Assembly (NCBI RefSeq): GCF_000166055.1
Contig: NC_014664.1
Coordinates: 1,265,927 to 1,329,926, forward strand
Length of the DNA stretch: 64,000 nucleotides
Origin: Rhodomicrobium vannielii ATCC 17100
Lineage (GTDB): Bacteria > Pseudomonadota > Alphaproteobacteria > Rhizobiales > Rhodomicrobiaceae
Direction of reading: 5' to 3'
This document shows positions 20,743 to 29,284 of this stretch, in pieces. Position 1 is the first letter of the stretch, and every line of letters begins with the position of its first letter. The notes under the pieces were generated by a model. It saw only the letters and a list, made by a program, of their open reading frames with translations, was not told where the DNA came from and made no database searches. A program made the translations under genes and the position numbers.

Positions 20743-21215
20743 CAGCGGAGGGTGCGTTTTTTGTGGAAAGCGCCCCGGATCTGGAAGTGGACTTCGCCGC
20801 CATGGAGCGGATTCTGGGCGCCGCGCTTGCCGGTTTCGCCTCGGATCTTCGCCTCGTCGACGCGCTGGATTTCGCCGCCTTTATCCGCATCGGCCAGATG
20901 GCGAACCTCCGGAGCCTCGTTCACTCTTCGGCCGAACCCTATTTCAAACCGGGAACGATCGAACTGTGTGAACTCGGACAAGCCTTGCTCTCGTGGGCGG
21001 AGCCACCGGAGATCCTCCTGCCTATGACCTTTCGCCACGCAGGGGTGCGCGTCTATTTTCGCCTGCGGCTCGCGGCTCGATCGGCTTCGGTCGAACTCGA
21101 ATCCGTCGCCATCGAGGACGACGACAGCGGCCAGCCTGAAGCCAGACTGACAAACGCCGTTGAATCCGCAGCGCTTCAACCACTGCGAACCCAGAGAACT
21201 GATGCTGCTACCTAA
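20739..21215 (+). CDS. Unknown protein, second of a coupled pair
   Basis: A 158-residue protein, not recognised, with no membrane segment or signal peptide. It has acidic helices at the N-terminus (VDFAAMERILGAALAGFASDLRLVDALDF), a middle part with FRHAGVRVYFRLRLAARSASVELESVAIE that looks like paired beta strands, and a low-complexity tail. Overlap with the preceding gene by ATGA suggests the products form a complex or act in sequence. Downstream 263 bp to the cyclase gene contain an AT-rich stretch (21240-21470), probably the cyclase promoter. Confidence 0.6.
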   Translation: MTAEGAFFVESAPDLEVDFAAMERILGAALAGFASDLRLVDALDFAAFIRIGQMANLRSLVHSSAEPYFKPGTIELCELGQALLSWAEPPEILLPMTFRHAGVRVYFRLRLAARSASVELESVAIEDDDSGQPEARLTNAVESAALQPLRTQRTDAAT

Positions 21216-21478
21216 GGTCGCATATTTGCGAGCGCGTCTTTTTCATCCATTGGCACCATTGACGCTACTACCGACAATTACAATAATTGATCTGCATTCT
21301 GAGGGTTGTCCGAGGCCTCCCCTGCTGGCGATCAGGGCGGTACAACCATCGATATCGCTAAACTTTTTATAAAGTTTTCTTGAATGACCGTTAAAGTCTT
21401 GACGGAGGTCGTCTCATTCGTTGAAAAAAGCGGCATAATCAAAAAGCGGAATAAAAGCTTCGCCCTGGTAGTCAAAAA

Positions 21479-23275
21479 ATGAATACGGTGAACAGGCGTG
21501 CTTGGCAGTTTGAACGGCGCATTGTCACGATCATGGCAACCGACGTGGCGGATTATTGCCGTCTCATGGGAGCGGACGACGAACTTACGTTGTCGCGTTT
21601 TCTGACCTATCGTCAGATCACCGAGCATGTAATCCGCTCGAACCGGGGACGCATGTTCGGCGTTGCGGGCGATTCATGGATGGCCGAATTTCCGGTCCCC
21701 CTCGACGCGGTGCGTGCCGCGATAGAGACGCAGCGCGCCATCAAGCGTCGCAATTGCCTTTTGCCCGAGGAAAACCGCATCCGCCTTCGGATCGGCCTCC
21801 ATATGGGCGACGTCATCGTCGATTCCTCTGGCCTCTTTGGCGACGAGGTGAACATCGCCGCGCGGTTGCAGCAAATCTGCGCGCCCGGTCATCTCGTTCT
21901 CTCGGAAGCGGTGGTCCGCTCCGTGGAAGGGCAGATCGATGTCGCGTTCGATCCGCTTGGGCCGCGCCAGCTGAAGAATATCCTTGCTCCGGTCTCCGCA
22001 TTCTCCGCAAATCTCGGCGCTACGGCAGCCGAGACCGGAGACGTTGCGTGCGAGGCGGCGATGCAGCCGCCGCAGGGCCACGACCGCAAGCCCGTGCTCG
22101 CAGTTCTCCCCTTCCAAATCCACCGGAACGGGCCAGTGGATGAATTCTGCGGGGAAGTCTTCGCCGACTCCCTCGTCAACGGTCTTTCGCGGTTGCGGTG
22201 GCTTCCAGTACTTTCGCAGTGGTCCAGCTTACGGTTTCAGAACGGCCAGCGGAGCCCCTGCGAGATCGGGCGAGCGCTTGGCGCGCGTTATCTGGTGACG
22301 GGTCGCCTGAAACTTTCCGGATCACAGCTTGACGTAACGGTCAATCTGATCGACTCGAGCAACTGTCACAATCTTTGGGGACGCACATTCGCGCTCGATC
22401 CCACGTCGCTTGCCGAGGCGCAGAATGACTTCACGACTGCGGCGGTCAGCGCCCTCGAACTCGAACGCGCGGAATTTGCTCGCCTGAGTGTCAAGAAGAA
22501 GGAAGACCTGAACCCTTGGGAACTGGTGCGCCGAGGCACCTGGCATCTCAAGAAACTGACCGAGGACCACCTCGCCATCGCGGCCGAATTTTTCCAAACG
22601 GCCGTCGAGGGCGATCCCGGTTCGAGTGAGGCGCTGATTCAGCTAGCTACCTGCCATTTCTCGGACATCTGGATGCACAGCAGGGATGCAGCCCTCCTTC
22701 GAGAAACCGAGGAACTCGCGCGCAAGGCCTGCCTTCTCGATCCGCAGGACGCGCGCGTCTACCTCGTCATCGGCCTCGTTAAACTGGCAACAGAAATGCC
22801 GGAGCGCGCGCGGTCCTATTTCCAGCGTTCGCTCGAACTCAATCCGAGCTTCCCTGCGGCCCATTGCTGCCTGGGAAGCAGTTACACGCTTGCGGGCGAG
22901 CCGGGGATTGCGATCGCCCATTTCCAGCGGGCAATGCGCCTCAGTCCGTGCGATCCGCTGACCTTTCACTTCCTCGGCGAAACCGCGCTTGCCTACCACC
23001 TCATCGGCGAGTGGGCGGCGGCGGCCGACCACGCCGAGCGCGCTCTCAATCTTCGGGCGCGCTATCGGCTCGCGAAAGTCGTCCAGATCGCGACCTTTGC
23101 ACGAAGCGGCGAGGTGGCGAAAGCGCGCGCCGAAATAGAGAAGTGGCCCGGCGCGTTCTTTGTGCGCGAGGTCGAACGGTTGCCATTTAACGACAGAAGC
23201 TGGAACGCCACCCTCATCGAGGGGCTCAGGCTTGCGGGGTGCGATGCTACTGATGACGGGCGGGATGAGGATTAG
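21479..23275 (+). CDS. Class III nucleotide cyclase with TolB-like and TPR domains
   Basis: A 598-residue cytoplasmic protein. The N-terminal cyclase domain (about 10-185) has metal-type aspartates Asp22 (MATDVADYCRLM) and Asp65 (VAGDSWMAEF) and the catalytic GDEVNIAARL (Asn125, Arg129). The lysine that usually reads the adenine base before the second aspartate is not seen, so the substrate is uncertain. A TolB-N-like domain follows (about 205-330, KPVLAVLPFQ ... LGARYLVTGRLKLSG), then TPR repeats (about 345-570). This is a common rhizobial architecture. A Crp-like regulator follows, suggesting a local cyclic-nucleotide circuit. Confidence 0.85.
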   Translation: MNTVNRRAWQFERRIVTIMATDVADYCRLMGADDELTLSRFLTYRQITEHVIRSNRGRMFGVAGDSWMAEFPVPLDAVRAAIETQRAIKRRNCLLPEENRIRLRIGLHMGDVIVDSSGLFGDEVNIAARLQQICAPGHLVLSEAVVRSVEGQIDVAFDPLGPRQLKNILAPVSAFSANLGATAAETGDVACEAAMQPPQGHDRKPVLAVLPFQIHRNGPVDEFCGEVFADSLVNGLSRLRWLPVLSQWSSLRFQNGQRSPCEIGRALGARYLVTGRLKLSGSQLDVTVNLIDSSNCHNLWGRTFALDPTSLAEAQNDFTTAAVSALELERAEFARLSVKKKEDLNPWELVRRGTWHLKKLTEDHLAIAAEFFQTAVEGDPGSSEALIQLATCHFSDIWMHSRDAALLRETEELARKACLLDPQDARVYLVIGLVKLATEMPERARSYFQRSLELNPSFPAAHCCLGSSYTLAGEPGIAIAHFQRAMRLSPCDPLTFHFLGETALAYHLIGEWAAAADHAERALNLRARYRLAKVVQIATFARSGEVAKARAEIEKWPGAFFVREVERLPFNDRSWNATLIEGLRLAGCDATDDGRDED

Positions 23276-23349
23276 CGGAGCGGGCTCGCTGCTTCGCATG
23301 CGCGGGGGCGCTCGTTTGCCGAAGGATCTCGGGCAAAGGAGCGCGTCCA

Positions 23350-24048
23350 TTGCCCTTTAGAATGGCCACTCTCAAGCGATGTGAGGTTCTGCGAGACCTC
23401 CCCGACACCGTCGTTCGCGACATCGCCCGCAGCTGCATCTGGAATTCCGTTGCAGCCGGCAAGCAGATCGTGATGGCCAATGAACGCACACGGGACGTCT
23501 ACTTCGTGACGAAGGGAAAACTGCGTGCTCTTCTCTATTCGGCGGCGGAGGGAAAGCCCGTTCTGTTCGCAACCATAAGCGCGGACGAAATGTTCGGCGA
23601 ACTTTCGGCTCTCGACGGCGAACCGCGCTCCGTCACCATCGAAGCCAGCAGCGACTGCATGCTCGCCATCCTGTCCAAGGATCAATTCCTGAGACTCCTT
23701 GAAACGCACCCGGAGTTTTCGCTCCTCATCATGCAAAAACTCGCGAGAAAGGTTCGCGCGCTTTCGGATCGGATTTTCGAATTCAGCACGTTGAGCGTTC
23801 AGGCGCGGGTTCATGCGGAACTTCTCCGCCTCGCGGTGCTCGCAGGAGACAAGAACGGGCAGGCGCTCATTTCTCCCGCGCCGTTGCTGGCCGATTTCGC
23901 GGCGCATATAAGCACGCACCGCGAGGCGGTTTCCCGCGTGCTGAGCCGCATTCAGGATATGGGCATCGCTCGTCGCGAAGGGCCCGATTTGCGCATTCTC
24001 GATTTGGAGAGACTGCGCGCGCTTCATCGGGACGCGCGCGGCGAGTAG
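23350..24048 (+). CDS. Crp/Fnr-family transcriptional regulator
   Basis: A 232-residue regulator. The N-terminal cyclic-nucleotide-binding beta barrel contains FGELSALDGEPRSVTIEA, with the Glu and Arg-Ser typical of cAMP-contacting phosphate-binding cassettes. A dimer helix and a winged helix (about 165-225) with LLADFAAHISTHREAVSRVLSRIQDMG follow. No Fnr-type cysteines are seen. The TTG start is preferred because an AAAGGAG site lies 8 nt upstream; the ATG four codons later has none. It is located 74 bp behind the cyclase gene in the same direction. Confidence 0.88.
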   Translation: MPFRMATLKRCEVLRDLPDTVVRDIARSCIWNSVAAGKQIVMANERTRDVYFVTKGKLRALLYSAAEGKPVLFATISADEMFGELSALDGEPRSVTIEASSDCMLAILSKDQFLRLLETHPEFSLLIMQKLARKVRALSDRIFEFSTLSVQARVHAELLRLAVLAGDKNGQALISPAPLLADFAAHISTHREAVSRVLSRIQDMGIARREGPDLRILDLERLRALHRDARGE

Positions 24049-24082
24049 CGGACCGTTATCGGCCTCAGTGCCCGTCGAATGC

Positions 24083-24376
24083 GATCAAGGCGTGGGAGCG
24101 AACGCCATGCGCGGAAAGCTTCGCAACACCGCCGAGCTCCGGGAGATCGATGACGAAGGCCGCGCCCGCGACCTCGCCGCCCACGAGCTTGATGAGCTTG
24201 ACCGCCGCTTACGCCGTGCCGCCCGTGGCGATCAAGGCGTGGGAGCGAACGCCATGCGCGGAAAGCTTCGCAACACCGCCGAGCTCCGGGAGATCGATGA
24301 CGAAGGCCGCGCCCGCGACCTCGCCGCCCACGAGCTTGATGAGCTTGACCGCCGCTTCCGCCGTGCCGCCCGTGGC
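24083..24376. repeat. 147-bp tandem duplication of the 3' end of apt
   Basis: Two head-to-tail 147-bp copies (24083-24229 and 24230-24376) differ by one base only (24211 A versus 24358 C). The 9-bp word GCGATCAAG begins at 24081, 24228 and 24375, marking the ends and junction; it is the likely microhomology used for the duplication. The unit is exactly 49 codons. The single difference turns GAA into TAA in the reading frame of apt. Confidence 0.97.
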
Positions 24377-24754
24377 GATCAAGTCGTCTACGATCAGCAC
24401 GCGCTCGCCCGGCTTCACGGCATCCTCGTGCATCTCGATGATGTCGGTGCCGTATTCGAGCTGGTAATCCTGCCCGACGGCGCGCCACGGCAGCTTGCCC
24501 TTTTTGCGGATCGGGATGAAGCCGCAGCCGAGGCGATCCGCCACGGCGCCGCCGACGATGAAGCCGCGCGCTTCGATACCCGCGACCGCGTCGATCTTCT
24601 CGCCCTCGTAAGGAGCAGCCAAGCGCCGGATCGCCGCGCGAAAGCCGTCCGCATGGCCGATCAACGTCGTGATGTCACGGAACATGATACCGGGCTTCGG
24701 ATAATCGGGGATCGTGCGAACCAGAGATTTCAGATCGAGAGTGTCGAGGCTCAT
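24209..24754 (-). CDS. apt: Adenine phosphoribosyltransferase with a duplicated, re-terminated 3' end
   Basis: A purine salvage enzyme making AMP from adenine and PRPP. The 181-residue product has the PRPP loop [20 protein letters not shown], and [21 protein letters not shown] for base binding. The start [29 protein letters not shown] is typical. An internal 147-bp tandem duplication would extend the protein in frame to 229 residues, but a G-to-T change in the distal copy creates TAA at 24209-24211. The result is almost the ancestral length (180 residues if the duplication is removed), with the last residues changed from HALIAFDGH to [10 protein letters not shown]. All catalytic parts are intact, so it is probably functional. 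Confidence 0.92.
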   Translation of the reverse strand: MSLDTLDLKSLVRTIPDYPKPGIMFRDITTLIGHADGFRAAIRRLAAPYEGEKIDAVAGIEARGFIVGGAVADRLGCGFIPIRKKGKLPWRAVGQDYQLEYGTDIIEMHEDAVKPGERVLIVDDLIATGGTAEAAVKLIKLVGGEVAGAAFVIDLPELGGVAKLSAHGVRSHALIATGGTA

Positions 24755-24940
24755 GCGAATCCCTTTTCCGCAACAGGCAAGTACCGCCGTTTTCGCAGGC
24801 GTATCCTTGGCGTTTAGCAGATGCGGCCCCATCTCTTCAATGACTTTCGGAGGATCGTTTTGACGCGCGCATGGCAAAGCGCGGAACCGGTCATCATCCG
24901 GGATGTTCCGTCTCAGTTGAGTCAGGAAAGGTGCCGAAAG

Positions 24941-25051
24941 ATGTCTCAGCAAATCATCGCCTCGTCGCTTCTCGTCCTCGCCGCTCTTGCGGCCGCTGCG
25001 GCAACGTCAGCGGCAACAAAGGCCGCCCGCGCGGAGAAGCCGAAGCGCTGA
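24941..25051 (+). CDS. Possible 36-residue single-helix peptide
   Basis: The short frame [36 protein letters not shown] has one hydrophobic helix and a basic tail, preceded by an AGGAAAGG site 9 nt from the ATG. It lies 35 bp before tspO on the same strand and could be a leader peptide or small membrane protein. An alanine-rich frame can also arise by chance in GC-rich DNA, hence the modest confidence. Confidence 0.4.
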   Translation: MSQQIIASSLLVLAALAAAAATSAATKAARAEKPKR

Positions 25052-25086
25052 AGCCCCGCGCGACGTAGAAACCGGCAAGGATCGAC

Positions 25087-25611
25087 ATGACACTCACAAT
25101 AATCGTGGTAGTGGCCATCGTTGGGGTGGTCTTCATTCTGGGCGGCATCGCGAGCCGGCCGGGCGAATGGTATCGCAATCTCAAGAAGCCGTCGTGGAAT
25201 CCGCCGAACTGGGCGTTTGGCCCGGCCTGGACCATCATTTTGTCGCTGGCGGGTGCGGCGGGGGTGTTCGCGTGGACGGCGGCGGCCGATAGTGGAGAGC
25301 AAACGCGCGTCGCGGTGCTGTTCGCGATCAACATCTTTTTTTACGTCATCTGGAGTCCGCTGTTCTTCGCGGCGAAGCGGCCGGATTGGGCGCTCGCCGA
25401 GGTGCCTTTTCTCTGGCTTTCCATCCTGGCGCTGATCGTCGGCCTATGGGACATATCCTCAACGGCGTCATGGCTCCTCGTGCCATTTCTCCTTTGGGTC
25501 ACGTTCGCCGCGTTCCTCAATTGGAGGATCGTGCGATTGAACGCGCCATTCGGCTCGAAAGCAGAAGCGTCGCACACACTCCATGGCGAGCACGCGCGCG
25601 AGCGACGTTGA
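25087..25611 (+). CDS. tspO: TspO/MBR family tryptophan-rich sensory protein
   Basis: A 174-residue five-helix membrane protein that binds porphyrins. The family signature WYRNLKKPSWNPPNWAFGPAWT is present, with later tryptophan-rich helices (FYVIWSPLFFA and LWDISSTASWLLVPFLLWVTFAAFLNW). In Rhodobacter, TspO modulates pigment genes in response to oxygen. The C-terminus is about 15 residues longer and more polar than usual. An AAGGA site precedes the ATG. Confidence 0.93.
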   Translation: MTLTIIVVVAIVGVVFILGGIASRPGEWYRNLKKPSWNPPNWAFGPAWTIILSLAGAAGVFAWTAAADSGEQTRVAVLFAINIFFYVIWSPLFFAAKRPDWALAEVPFLWLSILALIVGLWDISSTASWLLVPFLLWVTFAAFLNWRIVRLNAPFGSKAEASHTLHGEHARERR

Positions 25612-25774
25612 TGGATGCCCGGCGGGAGGCGCTTCCGCCGGCACGCTTTGCAAGTACTCGGAAAGTCGCGGTTCCCGGCTTGGACGCATTTTTTTCTTGC
25701 CGCGAACCGTGCCCACTTCGCACGAAACCGCGCTATAAACCTGTTTGCGCAAGCCTGCGAACAGGACTCCTGCA

Positions 25775-26566
25775 ATGACATCGGCTCCATCGCCATCCGC
25801 TCCCGCCATCATCCTCGTCGAGCCGCAACTCGGCGAAAACATCGGTGCTGCCGCGCGCGCGATGGCGAATTTCGGACTGCGCGAGCTTCGCCTCGTAGCG
25901 CCGCGCGACGGCTGGCCGAACGAAGCGGCGCGCGCGTCGGCGGCGCTTGCTGTGGAAATCGTAGACGGCGCGCGGCTTTATCCCGATCTCGCCACCGCTG
26001 TGGCCGATTTGCACTACATCGTGGCCACAACGGCACGCAGCCGCTTCCTCGCCAAGCCCGTGCTCGCCCCGGACACCGCTGTTACCGAAATCGCGGAGCG
26101 ACAGGCGGCCGATCTGCGCTGCGGCGTTCTCTTCGGCAAGGAGCGGACGGGGCTCGAAAACTCGGACGTCGCCATCGCCGACGCGATCATGACGGCGCCC
26201 GTCGACCCGGCTTTCGCCTCGCTCAACCTCGCGCAGTCGGTGCTGCTTTTCGCCTATGAATGGCGCAAACTCGTGAACCCGCACTCGCTCGGCCGCACGC
26301 TGCCCGACGCGCCTCTGGGCGCAGGCCACCGCTTCAAGGCGAGCCGCCCGGCAGAGCGCGGCGAACTCATCGCCTTCTACGAGCACCTCGAAGGCGAACT
26401 CGACCATTGCGGCTTTCTCTTCCCGCCCGAGAAGCGCGAAACGATGGTCAACAACATCCGCACGATGTTCGCGAGAATGGCGCCGACGGAGCAGGAGGTG
26501 CGAACGCTGCGCGGCATGGTCGCGATCCTTCGGCGCGGACCGTGGCAGGGCTCCAACAAGGCGTGA
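25775..26566 (+). CDS. trmJ: tRNA (cytidine/uridine-32-2'-O)-methyltransferase TrmJ
   Basis: A 263-residue SPOUT methyltransferase that methylates position 32 of the anticodon loop with AdoMet. The trefoil-knot motifs are EPQLGENIGAAARAMANFGL (near residues 16-35), LFGKERTGLENSDVAIAD, and APVDPAFASLNLAQSVLLFAYEW. The C-terminal extension EREELIAFYEHLE-like region and ...FARMAPTEQEVRTLRGM fits TrmJ rather than short TrmL. The start ATG has an AGGA site. It is a single gene with no close partner. Confidence 0.9.
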   Translation: MTSAPSPSAPAIILVEPQLGENIGAAARAMANFGLRELRLVAPRDGWPNEAARASAALAVEIVDGARLYPDLATAVADLHYIVATTARSRFLAKPVLAPDTAVTEIAERQAADLRCGVLFGKERTGLENSDVAIADAIMTAPVDPAFASLNLAQSVLLFAYEWRKLVNPHSLGRTLPDAPLGAGHRFKASRPAERGELIAFYEHLEGELDHCGFLFPPEKRETMVNNIRTMFARMAPTEQEVRTLRGMVAILRRGPWQGSNKA

Positions 26567-26688
26567 CCCGCCTGCACCGAGGCCATAGTGTTGCCGCGTT
26601 TTTCCCGTTGCCATGAGCCGGGGTTTGACGCGTCGAACGCCGATGGCGAGGCGCAGGTGTTCAGTCAATCAGGGGATTCGGGGCCGTC

Positions 26689-27246
26689 ATGATTTTGCGA
26701 TCGATCATCTTAGCTGCGACGTTGTTTGCCACACCGATTGCAGTCGCGCAGACGCAGACGGCAAAGGGTGAAATCAGCGACAAGACACTCAAGACGCTGA
26801 AGGCCCTCGCCTGGCAGTCGCTGCCCAACAAGATCCTCCAGCCGGACAAGTCGGTGACCGTGATCGACAAGTCCGATCCGTCGAAGATCGTCATCCCCGA
26901 CGCCGACGCGCGCGAAGTCATCCGCGCCGCCTATCTCAGCGCCCGCGCCCAGAAATGCGACCTTCAGGAGCTCGTGATCGCGAACCGCGATGCGCTGCTT
27001 CTTCGCGAGAAGAAGACCGGCAAGTGGTCGTCGAGCCAGCTTCAGTACATCAACACGCTTCACCTGTTCACCGTTCAGCTTCTTGTCGGCAAGGTGCAAG
27101 TCGTCGATCAGGAAGAGGCCGCAAAGCGCGATCCGAATACCATTCCGATGCCGCCCGCGAACACGGTCAATTGCAACGATAAAGAAAAGCAGGACATCTC
27201 GGCCGCCGTCGCGGAGAATGAAAAGCTCGTTCTCGGGAAGTCCTGA
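26689..27246 (+). CDS. Exported protein of unknown function
   Basis: A 185-residue protein with a clear signal peptide (MILRSIILAATLFATPIAVAQ) and a soluble, lysine-rich mature part. Two cysteines (in QKCDLQ and VNCNDK) could form a periplasmic disulfide. The family is not recognised; similar small secreted proteins are common in Rhizobiales. AGGGGAT lies 12 nt before the ATG. A GC-rich hairpin lies 25 bp after the stop. Confidence 0.7.
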   Translation: MILRSIILAATLFATPIAVAQTQTAKGEISDKTLKTLKALAWQSLPNKILQPDKSVTVIDKSDPSKIVIPDADAREVIRAAYLSARAQKCDLQELVIANRDALLLREKKTGKWSSSQLQYINTLHLFTVQLLVGKVQVVDQEEAAKRDPNTIPMPPANTVNCNDKEKQDISAAVAENEKLVLGKS

Positions 27247-27271
27247 TCCTGAACGCTCGAACAGCGTAAAG

Positions 27272-27292
27272 CCCGGCCGACCACCGGCCGGG
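27272..27292 (+). terminator. GC-rich hairpin after the exported-protein gene
   Basis: A perfect 8-bp stem CCCGGCCG/CGGCCGGG with a 5-nt loop, but followed only by TTCG. It could be a weak or Rho-assisted terminator. Confidence 0.5.
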
Positions 27293-27433
27293 TTCGATAA
27301 ACGTCGGGCTTGACGGTGGAATGGATCGCTGCCGCTGCGGCGGCAGGGCGCTGTTTACGGGAGAAAGCCGGGCTTGCATTTTGCCTCCGGCGCGGCTCAT
27401 AACAACGCCTCGATCATCAAGGCCAGCACCACA

Positions 27434-28471
27434 ATGAAAGAGCTCGTCTTTTCCGGCGTTCAACCGACCGGCAATCTGCATCTCGGCAACTATCTCGGCG
27501 CGATCAAGAACTTCGTCGCGTTGCAGGATCGGACCGACTGCATCTATTGCGTCGTGGATCTGCACGCGATCACGGTCGCGCAGAATCCCGCCGACCTGAA
27601 GCGCTCCACGCGCGAAGTGACGGCGGCGTTCATCGCGGCGGGCGTCGATCCCAAGCGGCATATCATCTTCAATCAGTCGCAGGTGAGCGCGCATGCCGAA
27701 CTCGCCTGGGTGCTGAATTGCGTCGCGCGGATCGGCTGGCTGAACCGCATGACGCAATTCAAGGACAAGGCCGGCAAGGATCGCGAAAACGCGAGCGTCG
27801 GGCTTTACGTCTATCCCGTGCTGATGGCGGCCGACATCCTCGCCTATCGCGCGACGCATGTGCCCGTTGGCGAGGACCAGAAGCAGCATCTGGAGCTTTC
27901 CCGCGACATCGCGCAGAAGTTCAACAAGGATTTCGCGGAGACGATTGCGGCGGAAGGCTTCAACGACGGGTTCTTCCCGCAGCCCGAGCCGATCATTTCC
28001 GGCCCCGCGACGCGCGTCATGTCCCTGCGCGACGGCACGAAGAAGATGTCGAAGTCGGACCCGTCCGACCTTTCGCGCATCAACGTCGCCGACGACGCCG
28101 ACACCATCGCGAAGAAGATCCGCAAGGCGAAGACCGATCCGGAGCCGCTGCCGACCGATCCGAAAGGCTTCGAGGGACGCCCCGAGGCGGAGAACCTCGT
28201 CGGCATCTATTCGGCCCTGTCGGGTGAGAGCGTGGAGAAGATCCTCGCAGAGTACGGCGGCTCGCAATTCTCGGCATTCAAGAACGCGCTCGCCGACCTC
28301 GCGGTCGCCAAGCTCGGCCCCATCGGCGACGAGATGAAGCGCATTTCGACCGACGCCGCCTATATCGACGCGGTGCTGGCGGATGGCGCGGATCGGGCTG
28401 ACGTGATCGCCTCCGAAACGCTGCGCCATGTGCGGAACATCGTCGGCTTCGTTACGAAGGCGCGGCGCTAG
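27434..28471 (+). CDS. trpS: Tryptophanyl-tRNA synthetase
   Basis: A 345-residue class I synthetase charging tRNA-Trp. The HIGH-type motif is HLGN (16-19) after [10 protein letters not shown]. The KMSKS motif is at 204-208. [16 protein letters not shown] is typical of the tryptophan-binding region. The start ATG (27434) is set by the conserved FSGVQPTG N-terminus; longer in-frame starts add unrelated residues. usp and nfu follow, a rhizobial order. Confidence 0.96.
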   Translation: MKELVFSGVQPTGNLHLGNYLGAIKNFVALQDRTDCIYCVVDLHAITVAQNPADLKRSTREVTAAFIAAGVDPKRHIIFNQSQVSAHAELAWVLNCVARIGWLNRMTQFKDKAGKDRENASVGLYVYPVLMAADILAYRATHVPVGEDQKQHLELSRDIAQKFNKDFAETIAAEGFNDGFFPQPEPIISGPATRVMSLRDGTKKMSKSDPSDLSRINVADDADTIAKKIRKAKTDPEPLPTDPKGFEGRPEAENLVGIYSALSGESVEKILAEYGGSQFSAFKNALADLAVAKLGPIGDEMKRISTDAAYIDAVLADGADRADVIASETLRHVRNIVGFVTKARR

Positions 28472-28657
28472 AAGCCGCGCGCCATCGCCTCCTCAATCCG
28501 CAGACTCCGCCGGTGCCGTGGCCAACGGCTCGGCAAATCTTGTTTGCCAAATCGCAGATCGTGATAAGCTTTGCTCCAAGTGTGGCGCGAAGGCCCGGAA
28601 ACGAGCACCGATTTCCGCAAGCCCCGATTTGCCGGCTGTCCAGCAGGGGACGCAAAC

Positions 28658-29164
28658 ATGGCGAACCGTGAGCCTCGCGATCTTTTCACCGCCGGTCACA
28701 TGCGGAAATTCCTCGTCATCGTGGACGAGTCGCCAGAGGGCGAAACCGCACTCTATTACGCCGCGCGCCGCGTGCATCGCACAGGGGGCGGGCTTTCGCT
28801 GCTTTTCGTGATCGAGCCGATGGAAATGACGCATTGGCTCGGCGTCGAGGAGACGTTTCGCGAGGAACAATATCACAAGGCGCGCGCCGTATTCCGGCTC
28901 CGAGCGCGCAAACTGAAGACGTGGGGCTTCGAGGAAATCGTGCCCGAGGAGATCATCCGCGAAGGGCACCTCGCCGAAGAGATCGTGAAACTGATCGAGG
29001 AGGATCGCCAGGTCGGCATCCTCGTCCTCGGCGCCTCCACTGATCCCAAAGGGCCGGGGCCACTCGTGTCGTCGCTCGCCGGCGCGAAGGCGGGCACCTT
29101 CCCGATTCCCATCACTATCGTGCCCGGCAATCTCACCCTCGAAGAAGTGAACGGGCTCGCCTGA
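28658..29164 (+). CDS. UspA-family universal stress protein
   Basis: A 168-residue cytoplasmic Usp-fold protein. The first strand and loop are FLVIVDESPEGETALYYAARRV. The C-terminal part VGILVLGASTDPKGPGP ... FPIPITIVPG keeps the G-x2-G-x9-G(S/T) layout only loosely, so ATP binding is uncertain. The start ATG has an AGGGGA site. It lies between trpS and nfu, an arrangement seen in many rhizobia, which suggests a conserved but unexplained link. Confidence 0.85.
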   Translation: MANREPRDLFTAGHMRKFLVIVDESPEGETALYYAARRVHRTGGGLSLLFVIEPMEMTHWLGVEETFREEQYHKARAVFRLRARKLKTWGFEEIVPEEIIREGHLAEEIVKLIEEDRQVGILVLGASTDPKGPGPLVSSLAGAKAGTFPIPITIVPGNLTLEEVNGLA

Positions 29165-29284
29165 GGCAGAGGCAGTTTCCGACTTCGCCGGTCGGCTTTT
29201 CACTTGAAAGGCGGCGGCAACCCTGCCTTATTAATCGGCGGTTGGGTGATGGCGCCGGGGGAAAGGGCGCAAAAGAGGAAAAAC

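Noticed and set aside
24068-24817. Plus-strand frame with two identical 49-residue repeats
   Set aside because: The repeat is the shadow of the 147-bp duplication in apt on the other strand, not a repeat protein.
24883-24907. Third EcfG-type promoter (GGAAC-N16-TGTT) upstream of tspO
   Set aside because: The -10 element is TGTT rather than CGTT, and the second half overlaps other sequence features; a chance match is likely.
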